NCBI GenBank assembly: GCA_963402885.1
Contig: OY727098.1
Location: forward strand, 25,210,417-25,274,416
DNA: 64,000 nucleotides
Direction: 5' to 3'
DNA from: Antedon bifida
Lineage: Eukaryota; Echinodermata; Crinoidea; Comatulida; Antedonidae
The notes below the pieces were generated by a model. That model did not search any database. It saw only the letters and a program-made list of their open reading frames with translations, and was not told the DNA's origin. Within the stretch, counting starts at the first letter, position 1; each line of letters begins with the position of its first letter. This document shows, in pieces, positions 49,258-59,912 of the stretch. The position numbers and the translations under genes were made by a program.

Positions 49258-49725
49258 ATTTAATTATATAAATTAGGTTGTACTAATGGGATACAGGTGT
49301 ACACTGTTCACGATCTCTCCGCTCCAAGCTATCCGTCGTTCCGGTCGCTCCCAACTCAAAGTTGTTGGATGATTGGTACCTTCCTCTCCGTTGTATGGGC
49401 GCTTCCATTTTGTCGACTGCTTTACATATTGAATTATCAAACTTTCATTGTAGACATGCAAATATAATTATTTTATACTTAAATACATTTAAATCATCCA
49501 TAAAAATTAAATTTACAAAAAAAATATTAAAATAAAAATTATTAGTATAATACTATTTGGATAGAATAGGAAATACAGAAGCGTTAAAAATACCGTACGC
49601 CTGTTGTTAAAAATAGTAGAGGGCGCTCTAACATTTTTGGACAGTACTGTTTCAGTTTTCGCAAATTTAGCTCTTTAAATTCATGTTGTTGTCGTTTCCT
49701 ACGAGTTTATAACTATAAAAACACA
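49258..49725. promoter_or_regulatory. Shared head-to-head promoter region, GRHPR and PFDN1
   Basis: The two start codons are 468 bp apart and point away from each other, so one interval must hold both promoters. An AGTAGAGGGCGCTC motif at 49615-49628 resembles a CTCF core. The GC-richer block 49300-49420 is otherwise unexplained. No TATA box stands out for either gene, as is usual for housekeeping promoters. Confidence 0.6.
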
Positions 49726-51201
49726 ATGAATGTTGATCTAGAACTTAAAAAGGTAAATATTGTTGACCATGCCAATTATATTGAGACCAGGGAGACGTAT
49801 TATAGGTTAGGCATAGGCTACTAGATAGTAGGCTAGGCTTATTTTATTTATACATACTAGGCCTAGGCCTACTAGCTAGGCCTATTAGAGGCCCTCTAAC
49901 ATGCAGTAGAATACCGGCCGGCCTCCAACCTGGCTTGCTTCACACTAGCTACTATATATTCCACATTTATTGCTAAATAAAATTAAATGTTAATTAATAA
50001 ATCAAGTGAAATAATTAAATAAAATGTTAATTTATTTTCAGTCACATTCAACAGGGAAACCCGCCACTAACAGAAATATATATATAATATAACAAAGTAG
50101 CCTGAAATATTTTAAAAATATTAATTATTATTATAACAAATTTGATTGAAATTCAGTTTCACAAAGCACTTTATTTTTTCACTTAGGCTTTCCAGGAGCT
50201 ACAAGTGAAGATGTTAGAGACAACCCAACAGGTTAAAGTAGCAGACACACAGATTGAGTACCAAAAACGATCGCAGCAACATTCTAAGCTGACCAGCTCA
50301 GAAATTGGAAAGTACCCACAAGAAACCAGGGTCTATGAAGGTGTTGGCAGGATGTAAGTTCACAAATAACTGTAGAAAACTATTAAAAATGAACTTTCTC
50401 AAAACATCCTTAAAAACAAGAAATTGTTACGAGTTATTGTTAAGCTCTATCTACACTATCAAACTAAAAAAAGTGTAATTTGCCCAAATATGGTATGGTA
50501 GTGACATGCCCAAATATAGTAGTGATATGCCCAAATATAGTAGTGATATGCCCAAATATAGTCCATGGGAACATCACATCATTTTTTTGTCATATAAAGA
50601 CAGAGCTTAAGTTGTTGATATTATTTTTACAGGTTTATTTTGCAAGATATCCCAAATATTCAAAGTTTGCTGTCAGAACGAGTGAAGAAATCTGAAACTA
50701 AAATCAAAGAATTAGAAGTAAGTAATTATTAAGTCCCGTTCCCTACGTTTTTTAGATCTAATTTAAGTTCACATACTACATTTAATGTAAAAATAAATAC
50801 TATATGGTCCTATTGAGATAACTTTTTTTCATCTTTAAACAGTTAAAAATGTGAAAAATAAGTTTATTCTAATAATTTAAGCGGCCCGCTATAAATCCCA
50901 ACATGCATTGCGCACGGATTGATATTTAAGCTTAAGGAATTAACACTATATTGAAGCACTACAGGTACGTACGTTAAAATATGCTAATCCATGTCAAGAT
51001 TTTCTTCCTCCTTTTGTCTTATTTTTCCAAGTTTGACAGTAGTTTTAAACTTTTAGTTTGTTTTTCCCATTTTCTTTTCTTCAATATTATAATTTTAGTA
51101 TTTTTTTTAAGTCAAAGAAAACGTACCTTGAGCGTACATTAAAGGAAAGTGAAGACAACTTACGTGAGATGGTAGCATCGAAACAAGCAACATTAAAATG
51201 A
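49726..51201 (+). CDS. PFDN1: Prefoldin subunit 1
   Basis: Four coding exons: 49726-49752, 50187-50353, 50633-50717 and 51112-51201. GT-AG borders and phases agree, giving 122 codons, exactly the human length. It begins MNVDLELKKAFQELQVKM and continues TTQQVKVADTQIE and TRVYEGVGRMFIL, ending in a coiled-coil helix to MVASKQATLK. That is the beta-type prefoldin fold: helix, hairpin, helix. Role: one of six subunits of the cytosolic chaperone that passes unfolded actin and tubulin to CCT. It shares an upstream interval with GRHPR. Intron 2 contains a MITE. Confidence 0.97.
50441..50610. mobile_element. MITE family A, copy 3, with internal expansion
   Basis: Ends TTAAGCTCTATCTACACTAT and AAAGACAGAGCTTAA are inverted, though the right one has lost its inner part. 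The interior unit TGCCCAAATATAGTAGTGATA is present about four times (50480-50560), compared with one or two in other copies. It lies in PFDN1 intron 2. Confidence 0.8.
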
Positions 51202-51533
51202 ACAAACTACGTTAAGAGGCAGTATTGCGATAAAGAGGGCGCTATATTCAGCTATACGGTGATGAGGGCGCAACAGTAGAAAAACTTTGTATGTGTGGTG
51301 CAATTGTAAATGAATTGTGAAAATACAGTGAAGAAAGCTTATTCTCTGGTTAGATTTTGTGTAAACGCAGCGCAGTGGTCTTGCAAGCATACACCCTAAA
51401 CAAAATCCAGATTTATTACTACTATTTGAATGTTGATATCCCTTTTGATGATGGTCAATAAATTGATTAATTACTGTGGGTTTGTAAATTGTAGTCAATT
51501 AAACTTTTTTCACCATTTATTATTAATAAGATT

Positions 51534-51543
51534 AATAAATAAA
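51534..51543 (+). terminator. Poly(A) signal of PFDN1
   Basis: Two overlapping AATAAA hexamers, 333 nt after the PFDN1 stop codon. Confidence 0.45.
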
Positions 51544-51684
51544 AGGCATGTAAATGGTAATTATTTTAGTTTCTTGATACAAAACCTGTCCAAATATGTT
51601 TAGGAATAATTATAAATAAATTTACTTGAATACAGTATCTTATATGTTCACCATTCCAAGGTTCATAAAGTAAAAGCCTGTTCT

Positions 51685-51785
51685 AGAGCTTGGGTTTCCA
51701 CGAGTAATTTTACCCGATGTAACACTCGAACTGTGATTGGTCAGCTCACGTTGTTGCATTGCGTTCTAGTAAGAACCAATCCTAA
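51685..51785. mobile_element. Degenerate relative of MITE family B
   Basis: GAGCTTGGGTTTCCACGAGT at one end and TTGCGTTCTAGTAAGAACC at the other resemble the family B termini at 52065-52251, but the interior is different and shortened. CTGTGATTGGTCAGC in the middle contains an inverted CCAAT. Confidence 0.4.
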
Positions 51786-52064
51786 TAGTGTAAAAGTACA
51801 CAATGTTGTCAGCTTGTTACCAAAATCGGACATATATATTTACGATTTTTGCTTGTTTTATAGAATAAAAGTCTTGCTACAGTATCTGGGTTTTTTTTTG
51901 CTACGCTATAATACCAAGATGTTAAAGGGTAGCTCCGTGTTTAAAACGTTTAATTGTTATAAGTAACAACATTTGACATTTTAATTTTTGACATCGTTGA
52001 AACAGAATAAGCATCGTACAATAACCCCATTATAAAGAAAGTGGTGCTACAGGACTCTTTCTTA

Positions 52065-52251
52065 CGCTTGGTTCCCACTTGCGACGCAACCGACGCAAAT
52101 GCCCTTCCAATAATTGTGTTTTCCCCCGCCTGCGTGAAATCAAACCTGCGATTTTTGCAGCACTGTTGCGTCGTAGGTTCGCACTTGTGATTACGCAATA
52201 CAACACTTTGCGTCGATGCGCCGCTGCGTTGCGTTCTAGTGGAAACCACGC
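52065..52251. mobile_element. MITE family B, copy 1
   Basis: Begins CGCTTGGTTCCCACTTGCGA and ends TGCGTTCTAGTGGAAACCAC, imperfect inverted repeats. The interior GCCTGCGTGAAATCAAACCT and CACTTGTGATTACGCAATAC occurs inverted in 55181-55385. It is rich in TGCG/CGCA, unlike the AT-rich surroundings. Confidence 0.75.
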
Positions 52252-52259
52252 GCTTGTTA

Positions 52260-53900
52260 CGGATAATCCGGTCGTTCGTTTTAGAACGTGGCGATTAAAA
52301 TATCTTGTTTTAAAAGCTAAGCAGCATTATTAATTTTAATTTTAAAAAAAAGAAAAAAAACTAATACTTTGCCTAAATACCTTTAAAAAAAATACCATCA
52401 ACTATATCAATAGCATCTATTCACTGTCCTACATCTGCTGCCATTCGGTATCATGCTAGCGAATAGAAAAAAAACGACAAGCTCTACACCCCGCGTCGAT
52501 ATACGCATTTTTTAAAGTTCAATAATAGATCTATTTTAAATGTTAAGGCATAAATGTAACTAGAAAATAGTGTATCTAGACTAAAATCCTTTTAATGTTA
52601 GTGTAATGTTGAAATTGTTGGGGTGCATGTGCATATTTTTCAAACTTTTCACTTCACTATGAATGAATCGTACCCATTAGCTGATGATGAGCACCTCACC
52701 ACACCCAAACCAGCCTACGCCTTGCGTTATGCAGCCATATTTGATTTCGTTAAAAGTAAAGAATAAAATGAATAACTGACCTTGTTTTAGTTTTAGCTAC
52801 CCTACTCTAGGCTCATTTGTTACAATGAATGAACCAGCTGAGTTGACAATGCCGGAACAAATCCATCCTTCAGCAGTCTGGATGCCGATTGTGTCGCTTC
52901 TTCACATTGTTGTGACGTGTACATGTGTGCGGAAATGTTTTGAGCGTGTTTACACGGGACACATACACACTGCACACGCCGCGCATGCCCCCTTCTATAT
53001 AAGAGCTTTTTGTTAGCATCGATTGTGAAATAATATAGGCCTACGGTAGAGCTATTGGTAGCCTAGTAGTTCAATGAACTAAGAACTGTTTTGTGGACCG
53101 ACCGCTACCCGATAACTTTTAGAATCCGACCATAGTTTTGAAACTACAAGTGTTTATACTGCTCGATGGTAGGGAACCACTTCCCCATAAACAACTTTTT
53201 GGTTGGAACTGGTCCTTGTTTAGTCGTACTGAAAATAAAGCTTCCATCTCTATCAAATAGGAGAGAACCACTCCCCTGAGAACCTTTGGCTATAGTACTG
53301 GGTTTTTACCCTCTATACACCGTCAAAAGCCTCCTGAATTCGTCCTTGTGATTTTTGTAATAAAAATGGGGACACAACATAATTACAAAACACAATTATT
53401 TAAATATTCATTTTTCTTTATTTTCAGAAACAAAATGTTCATGTTCAATTAATTAGGAAAACCTGTTTTTCTTAAACCTATTGATTATTGAATCCACAGG
53501 CAAACTCCCCTACTATACAATTAGGCAACGGGTAAGGCCTCAATCTCTATTCTCCATTATTATGTTTATTTTGAATTCAACGTCTACTTGTGTTAAATAA
53601 AAACATTGTTTTATATACTGTCCTGTCTTATAACATTCTTAATGTTTCCTCACAGTGTCTGGGACCATATCCATTTCTAGGACCATGTCAAAAAAGATTT
53701 CTTCATTTCAACCTGGTCCTGTTGTACAACACAATCTTTATTTCATGCACCACACTCTCTCCAGTAGAATTCCATGGCAAAATAATGTTCATCTTTGTAT
53801 ACCACAACCAAATGAATTTCCCAGTTTGAGATAATAAAGTTTCTTTGAATTCGATTGAATGTTCGTTAATAAGGTGCAATAGTTTGCATCAGTAGGAATA
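52260..53900. other. Intergenic region, PFDN1 to bHLH
   Basis: I see no gene here. The block at 53040-53340 is moderately GC-rich and unexplained. The block at about 53480-53860 ends GATAATAAAGTTTCTTTGAA, then TTCGATTGAATG, which looks like a LINE 3' terminus. A minus-strand AATAAA (plus TTTATT at 53737-53742) could serve the bHLH gene. Confidence 0.5.
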
Positions 53901-54416
53901 CTACTTTGAATTAACTTTACAGTAGTTGTCATCTTGTAGTAACCGCGACAACGCCATTATATACGTTTGTGCTAACAGTAACGTTTCCATTTTACTTGTT
54001 TTTGATTGCGACGGATAGTTCGGCACAACGCGACGCAGCGCGTCCATAGCTTGGTTCATTTTACGAATTCTCTTTCGCTCCCTCGCGTTTACCACTTGTC
54101 TTCGGTCACAGTCGGTTATACTCGACGTTCTCGGAAGTGCAATTGATGTTCTGTTATTACAAACATGCTGTTCAGAATGTGCTGAAGCAAAATAATGATT
54201 GGATATAATATCGCTGGTAGATTTCCATTCATTTTTGGAATATTTTGGTTCGTGAGGTCCGTTGTCGTATTCGTTGACCACTAAATCATCGTGCAAGTCT
54301 ATTGGACAATTTTCTGGCTGTAATGTTTGATCATGTTCAAGATATGTAACTTGTGCCTTACAACTAGGATATAGAATATATTCTGTCGAATAACTTTTTT
54401 TCTTTGTTACTGACAT
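53901..54416 (-). CDS. bHLH transcription factor, atonal superfamily
   Basis: An intronless 171-codon ORF. The C-terminal third is a bHLH domain. The basic region NARERKRIRKMN has the invariant Glu and Arg that contact E-boxes. Helix 1 is MNQAMDALRRVVPNYP, the loop SQSKTSKM is short, and helix 2 is ETLLLAQTYIMALSRLL. The sequence sits between the neurogenin/NeuroD and atonal/Olig-like groups (the SKMETLLLAQTYI part is atonal-like). Subfamily cannot be settled by eye, so I give no symbol. The N-terminal 100 residues are low in recognisable motifs. Expected role: dimer with an E protein and activation of E-box genes, commonly in neural or sensory fate. A TATA box lies 153 nt upstream of the ATG. 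Confidence 0.93.
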   Translation of the reverse strand: MSVTKKKSYSTEYILYPSCKAQVTYLEHDQTLQPENCPIDLHDDLVVNEYDNGPHEPKYSKNEWKSTSDIISNHYFASAHSEQHVCNNRTSIALPRTSSITDCDRRQVVNARERKRIRKMNQAMDALRRVVPNYPSQSKTSKMETLLLAQTYIMALSRLLQDDNYCKVNSK

Positions 54417-54568
54417 TCTGTCTTCGGTGCAAACAAATAAATGTCCTAACGTATCTTCGTAGCTTTTAAACTAATTCCGCAACAAACAAAACAAACGTAC
54501 GTATGAGTGTCTAATTCAGTTTGTTTTCCACTAACTGGTAACATCACTTTTTAACTGGTATGGTATTT

Positions 54569-54576
54569 CTTTTATA
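54569..54576 (-). promoter_or_regulatory. TATA box of the bHLH gene
   Basis: The minus strand reads TATAAAAG, a full consensus. It would place transcription start near 54540 and give a 5' UTR of about 120 nt. A TATA box fits a tightly regulated, tissue-specific gene. Confidence 0.6.
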
Positions 54577-54599
54577 CACATTTTCTAAAATAACAGGGT

Positions 54600-56730
54600 A
54601 TTCTACAAACGATGTCACGTGGGTTGTTATAGATCAAACACGACTACAATTACTGCGTCTTAATTCTAAATTTTAGTAGAATTTGTCTGTTGTAAATGAA
54701 TGATGGCGGGTGGTGATTCAATTGTATTTTTTTTGTACATTTACAAACGAATACGAGGCAGACGACCGGACGTAAGATACAAAAGGTTGACGTACGATGT
54801 GGGTCATGACTTTTAGAGGAAAACGGTGGCTTTGTGAGCCAACGAAGAGGTTAAATTGCCCAATTATGATTCAACGTGATATATAACGTATTGTTACGGG
54901 CGAGTATGTCCCTGACACGCATCCGATTTGGTAGTATTGAAGGATTGATTTGACTAAAGAGCTTATATAATTTAAATTCAGAGTAGATATTTGTCCGACA
55001 CAACATAACTTTGTTTAACGAGAACACATTTAGTAAATAGGGGTTGGTTGTATTGTTTCATAATTCAGGAGAAAATGTGGGGTCGTTGACGATACGTCAC
55101 GTGTCCATCACTTAAGACACCTACGACGACGCCTCTGCACAGTACTGTAGTACTAGTAGTTGCAATTTGCTTCCCTCTTAAGCGTGGTTCCCATTAGAAC
55201 GAAACGCAGCGACGTATTGACGCAAAGTGCTGTATTGCGTAATCACAAGTGGGAACCGACGATGCAACAGTTCTGCAAACATCGCAGGTTTGATTTCACG
55301 CAGGCGGGGAAATACAATTATTAGAAGGGCAGTTTGTTACATTGCGCAGATTGCGTTACGTTGCGTCGCTAGTGGGAACCAAGCTTTATGGCACTTTGCT
55401 GTTCTAATACACCTGTATATTATGCAGATGTGCAAAGTTTGCATTCTATATCTTACGTAGGCCTAAACACTCATTTGAAAGAACGGACCGCTCATGCTTT
55501 TGTCTCCGAATAGTTTAAATCATCATCATCGACAGCATAGTGTGTAACGTTGCCTTGACCGTCATACATTTAAATCATATCTAATACATATTTCAGAATG
55601 TGTTTTGTGTAAAAGGAACCAGTGTTCTTTGTGACCTGGTGCCAGCCACGCGCACCCATTCGTTATGACGTGTGTTGACACGTGACGCGTTCTATGGTCT
55701 GGATCCATTTCTTGTAAGTAGGACTAGGGATACGTTAGACCTGCAATATAATCATGATTTCATCTATCATGTATTCTGTTTTCGTATCAGTTAAGTGCTT
55801 ACTGTTTAGAATATGATGATACAGTGTGTAACACATTACTTTTAAGGCGGCAATACTATAATGTGGGTATTTTAGTATATAGTGGACTTAACATGATATT
55901 ATGTAAAACGTTTTTGATTCTAGTTTTGATTTTTGTAATCAAAATTAATAAAGAAACATTATTTAAAAACAGTGTACGTAAGTGCATAAGCATATATGAC
56001 TATATTCAATAACATGAAACAACTAAATAAAAACAAAAATGTTGTCAAATAGATGATAAGAGAAATATAACCTGAGTTTATTATGGTAAATTTAATTATT
56101 AATTTACGTAATAAGATCAGCTTAACATGTATAAAAACCAATGTAGTTTAGAAAACAAAATTAATCGCACTTTCATTTGCAATATGTCAATAAAACAACA
56201 GCCGCTATATGACAATTACGTTATATTTGACTAAACTAAGGTTGGCCTCCTAGGGTGTTCATTCAATAAATTGTACAATAAAATTATTAAACAATAATAT
56301 GAATTAATAATACACATAAAGGTCCAGATTTATACTCTCGATTTTTCTTCTGTCACAAACATTTTTATTTTTGATTTGATTTTGGTTTGTAGTCTGCAAG
56401 TTAGTTGAGTGGATGTTTTTCTTTATGTATTTTGTGTAACTCATATAATTTATTGTTACACATATTATATTTATATTTTTATATTATTTTGTACATATTG
56501 TTTTCATTCTGCTGCTATTCCTATACAGTATTTAAAAAAGAAACCTGAATGTATTGAATAATAAATAATAAAGAATTTACTGTATAATTTAAAAATAACT
56601 TTTTCCGGGCCTAATATCTCAACTTTAAAATAATATTAAGAGGTTTACATTGAGATACAGTAATACAATAATATATATAATATATACAATAATAAATACA
56701 TTTGTCTTTCTCAATTTTGTTTTTTTAGCT
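54600..56730. other. Intergenic region, bHLH to unknown gene
   Basis: It holds MITE family B copy 2 (55181-55385) and, at 55080-55140 and 55600-55700, GC-richer stretches with CACGTG-type palindromes (TACGTCACGTGTCC, GACACGTGACGCG). These could be bHLH or other enhancer sites. A minus-strand AATAAA (plus TTTATT, 56449-56454) may end the transcript of the unknown gene. No ORF was credible. Confidence 0.5.
55178..55388. mobile_element. MITE family B, copy 2
   Basis: The element at 55181-55385 (205 bp) begins AGCGTGGTTCCCATTAGAAC and ends GTCGCTAGTGGGAACCAAGC followed by T. TTA flanks both sides (55178-55180 and 55386-55388), the 3-bp duplication of PIF/Harbinger-type elements. It is inverted relative to copy 1, and the two bracket the bHLH gene. 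Confidence 0.82.
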
Positions 56731-56739
56731 ATGATAAAA

Positions 56740-57044
56740 TCAAGACGTGTGATCACCATCATTTTCCAGTCGCTTTAGTATTTCTAGGTCGCGGTTAGTC
56801 CAGCGTATGTATTCACAGTGTCGCATTTAAGCTATGATCGGGGCTATGATATAATCAAGATGTGTGATCACCATCATTTTCCAGTCGCTTTAGTATCTCT
56901 AGGTCGCGGTTAGTCCAGCGTATGTATTTACAGTGTCGCATTGAGCCTATGATATAATCAAGATGTGTGATCACCATCATTTTCCAGTCGCTTTAGTATC
57001 TCTAGGTCATGGTTAGTCCAGCGTATGTATTTACAGTGTCGCAT
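56740..57044 (-). repeat. Tandem triplication of a 28-codon C-terminal module
   Basis: Three copies, 56958-57044 (inside the long ORF), 56855-56941 and 56740-56826, are each exactly 87 nt from ATG to TGA. All encode MRHC(K/E)YIRWTN(H/R)DLEI and then LKRLENDGDHTS with a stop. The spacers between copies are also similar (TTATATCATAG). There are no frame breaks in either downstream copy. Confidence 0.93.
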
Positions 57045-58826
57045 TGATAGAAATAGAGGTGAAATTTTAACGTCATCCTTCAAAGTGATTTGCTGTCTTT
57101 GTGGCTTTCTTGTTTTATTCCAGTCGACACATTTGGTAACAAATGGATTATTGAGCGGAGGAAGCATTTCTGGCGGGAGACCTATGCTGCGAGTTGAACT
57201 TCGTCGTCTGCGAGGACGTCGTGGTTGCACATCTTCTGTAGTGTTCTCTTTGGTGTTGTGAATATTGATGGGCAATTCCTTGTCTAGAATGCTCGCTACT
57301 TTATACTTTAACTGAGCGTCTGTCAAGCGACCATGCACCTTTTCTCCAGTCACAGTTTCTTCATAAAAGCTTCCGTTCGGCAGTGTTCTTATAACAATCT
57401 CAATCGGAATGTAATCTTCTTTATTTAACTTTGTGTTATTCATTTCAGAATGTAACACGTTTGTTATCTTAGCTTCATCTTCTTCAGATATTGTATTCAT
57501 TTTAAGATCATGCTTATCTGTCATTGCTTTAGGCATTGGACTGTCTGGACGTTTCTCAACTGGAGCAGACGGCACCTGCGGAATTTTCTTACGTTTAAAT
57601 TTTCTTTTTGATCTCAACATTTTACCCAGAATTTTCCATGGTGCGTTTACTCGAGAAGTTTCATTTCTCATTGCTTCCTTCTTCAATTTACTGACCACAA
57701 TATCCATATTGGTATGTGTATCGCCTACTTCTGCTTCAATTTTCACCCCTGGAGCAAATTCTCTCACTTCTTCCAAATGATCATCGTCTGCGAATGTGAC
57801 GCGTTTATTTGGCCCGTGACTGCTTCCGGGTCGTGTTGGTTGACCGCTAAGAGTACCGATAGATTTCAGACGTTTAATAAGTTCATCACAATCATACGAA
57901 CCTGAAACTGAATCAACGCTTGTTTCTTCTGCTTCCTCTGCTATGGAAGACAACGGAGATGACGATTGATAGGCGCTATCTTCATCCTCGCTTTCAAGTT
58001 CGTTTATTGTATCCAGTTCATTATCAGACGCATTTTCGTCGTCAATAAACTGTGAGTCTACAGCAAGGTGGATATTAACGCTTTTTCTCTTTCCATTCGT
58101 CCTTTTCTTTTTCTTCTTCTTAAGTCTATTCTTAAGACGTCTCTGTATAGATTTAGTATCGCTCTTTTCGGAGTCGTTCATCTTATTTGATGTTTTAACT
58201 ATGGATTCCTCGATCTTAAATACAGTCTTAGCACGAGGTTTTCGTGCGACATCTTTATTAAATGGAGGCGGGAGTAATGGAAGACGATATCTGGTTGTTT
58301 TATGATCCATAGATGTCTCATGATTGTTACTGTAATCATCCTTTACATTGTTAACAAGGTTGTTATAGTTACTTTCGTAATCTAAAGTTTTTGCAATGTT
58401 CTTAACGTCTAAAGTCGGTACACTATAGCCTGCGCATAGTTTGAATAAAGATCTATTCCTTAAGTTATCTTGGATGATTTCTCTTCCAACCTGCTGCTGT
58501 CTTGGTCTGTTGTATTCAGGCCGCCTGAATGGCCGTTCACCTAACGCACGAGGATAACAAAATCGACGCTTGGCATCGTAAATATCAAGATCATCAAAGA
58601 TCTCACTGCCAACCGAATTAGATCTTCTAACATTTGGTAATGTTACAATATCGTTACCTCCTCTTTCTTGTGCCGAATGTTCTCGTCTGTAATATATTTT
58701 TGGTAGACGATTGCTTGTTGTCTTCGTGTTACGGATTTTGTTGAAAAACTCATTTTTGAAATCCCAGCTAGTAACTGGTATTCGTCGCACATACATATCA
58801 TGATTTTGATATAAGGAGACAGGCAT
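56958..58826 (-). CDS. Unrecognised 622-residue protein with an RVxF-like motif
   Basis: A single long ORF. I do not recognise the family. The N-terminal 150 residues are rich in Arg and Asn. A strongly basic stretch (RRLKNRLKKKKKKRTNGKRK, near residue 235) could be a nuclear localisation signal. An acidic Ser/Glu-rich region (about 255-310) follows. Then KRVTFADDDHLEEVREF (near 344) fits the RVxF class of protein phosphatase 1 docking motifs. A second basic cluster (KRKFKRKKI) is near 408, and RRPRRRRSSTRS lies near 555. No membrane segment or signal peptide. The end is tandemly repeated downstream. The frame is open upstream of the ATG to a TAA, and a good acceptor (TTTTTATTAG before CGAAGATAC) lies about 48 nt before it. 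An upstream spliced exon may therefore supply the real start. A nuclear PP1-binding scaffold is my guess only. Confidence 0.8.
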   Translation of the reverse strand: MPVSLYQNHDMYVRRIPVTSWDFKNEFFNKIRNTKTTSNRLPKIYYRREHSAQERGGNDIVTLPNVRRSNSVGSEIFDDLDIYDAKRRFCYPRALGERPFRRPEYNRPRQQQVGREIIQDNLRNRSLFKLCAGYSVPTLDVKNIAKTLDYESNYNNLVNNVKDDYSNNHETSMDHKTTRYRLPLLPPPFNKDVARKPRAKTVFKIEESIVKTSNKMNDSEKSDTKSIQRRLKNRLKKKKKKRTNGKRKSVNIHLAVDSQFIDDENASDNELDTINELESEDEDSAYQSSSPLSSIAEEAEETSVDSVSGSYDCDELIKRLKSIGTLSGQPTRPGSSHGPNKRVTFADDDHLEEVREFAPGVKIEAEVGDTHTNMDIVVSKLKKEAMRNETSRVNAPWKILGKMLRSKRKFKRKKIPQVPSAPVEKRPDSPMPKAMTDKHDLKMNTISEEDEAKITNVLHSEMNNTKLNKEDYIPIEIVIRTLPNGSFYEETVTGEKVHGRLTDAQLKYKVASILDKELPINIHNTKENTTEDVQPRRPRRRRSSTRSIGLPPEMLPPLNNPFVTKCVDWNKTRKPQRQQITLKDDVKISPLFLSMRHCKYIRWTNHDLEILKRLENDGDHTS

Positions 58827-59390
58827 CTTTCCACCTACTTTAGGCCTACGTCTTTTCTTTCCCCGTGTATCTTCGCTAATAAAAACGTAGACACGAAAAT
58901 AACATAATTTACATGTTTACCAATATAGTAACATGGCAACTTAGACACTTAGATAAATCTGTGTTATAAACACTTACTTTCTGATATAGAGATGTACAAT
59001 AATTGGTCAACAGTGGTCAGCCATTGTGTAGTTGATTGGCGCTACTTAATCACGACCCCATAAGACGTATCTAAGGCATGTGATCATTGTTAGCGATTGA
59101 AGTTGTTCACGCCTAGGCCAACATGAAGGCTGGTAACATATTGTATTTAACTTTTATACGGATATAAGCTAATGGTACATACATTGTGTAATTGTAATGA
59201 TTTTAGTTTTAACATTAAATGATGATTTGACGCTCGTCGGATGTGTGACACAAACACCATTTATTTCAACTACATTTTTAATACATATAACATACGTTAC
59301 ATGACGTTCTTTAATAATATACCGCAAACTTTCTATCAACAAATACTATACTTATTGTAATAATAGAGATAATGATTTTCGTAGACTCAC

Positions 59391-59433
59391 CAGGGAAGAG
59401 TGAAATTACACTAATTAATTTCACTCTTCCTTG
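59391..59433. mobile_element. hAT-like palindromic mini-element
   Basis: CAGGGAAGAGTGAAATTA and TAATTTCACTCTTCCTTG are inverted around a few central bases, one base from perfect CAGGG/CCCTG ends. The flanking 8 bp do not match, so the target duplication has decayed or the ends are mis-set. Confidence 0.55.
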
Positions 59434-59749
59434 TTTAAAGGTTTACATGACAGAATAAATACTACTAAAGTAAGGTTTACAGTATTATGCGTTTCCAAAA
59501 AGAAAGTACAGTTGAGTGTTTCGACGTTTCGCGTGTCAAATACTCCAGAAGAAGATTGAGCAAAACAACCAAAACAAATTTACTGAATTTCCCTTTTTGA
59601 AACACATGGTTTCGCAAACCTGACATTACTAGACATATGATTATGTTCTTTTATTATCCATATCATTTTAAAGAGATATATTAGTACGTGATATGTATAA
59701 TTGCTCTTACAAAGCATGAGATCTCTATCTAATTATATGTACAATTAAA

Positions 59750-59912
59750 TCATCAATGCCGGTTTCATTGAACGCTCCATGTATATATTTTCATTTCAAT
59801 AAATACTCGTTTATGAAACTTGTATTTTGTAAGATCATTTTAATCCAGACCTTTTTATTTGAATTGCCCCGTGTGGGATGATTAAAGAATTTTGAATTGA
59901 ATTGAATTGAAC
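59750..59912 (+). mobile_element. LINE-like 3' tail with GAATT repeats
   Basis: TTTGAATTGCCCCGTGTGGG, ATGATTAAAGAATTTTG and then (AATTG)3 form a typical 3' terminus of a CR1/L2-like retrotransposon. The left border is uncertain. Confidence 0.5.

Noticed and set aside
49273-49461. 62-codon minus-strand ORF upstream of GRHPR as a possible first exon
   Set aside because: None of its frames matches the GRHPR N-terminus, whereas 49193-49257 does so with the exact phase needed.
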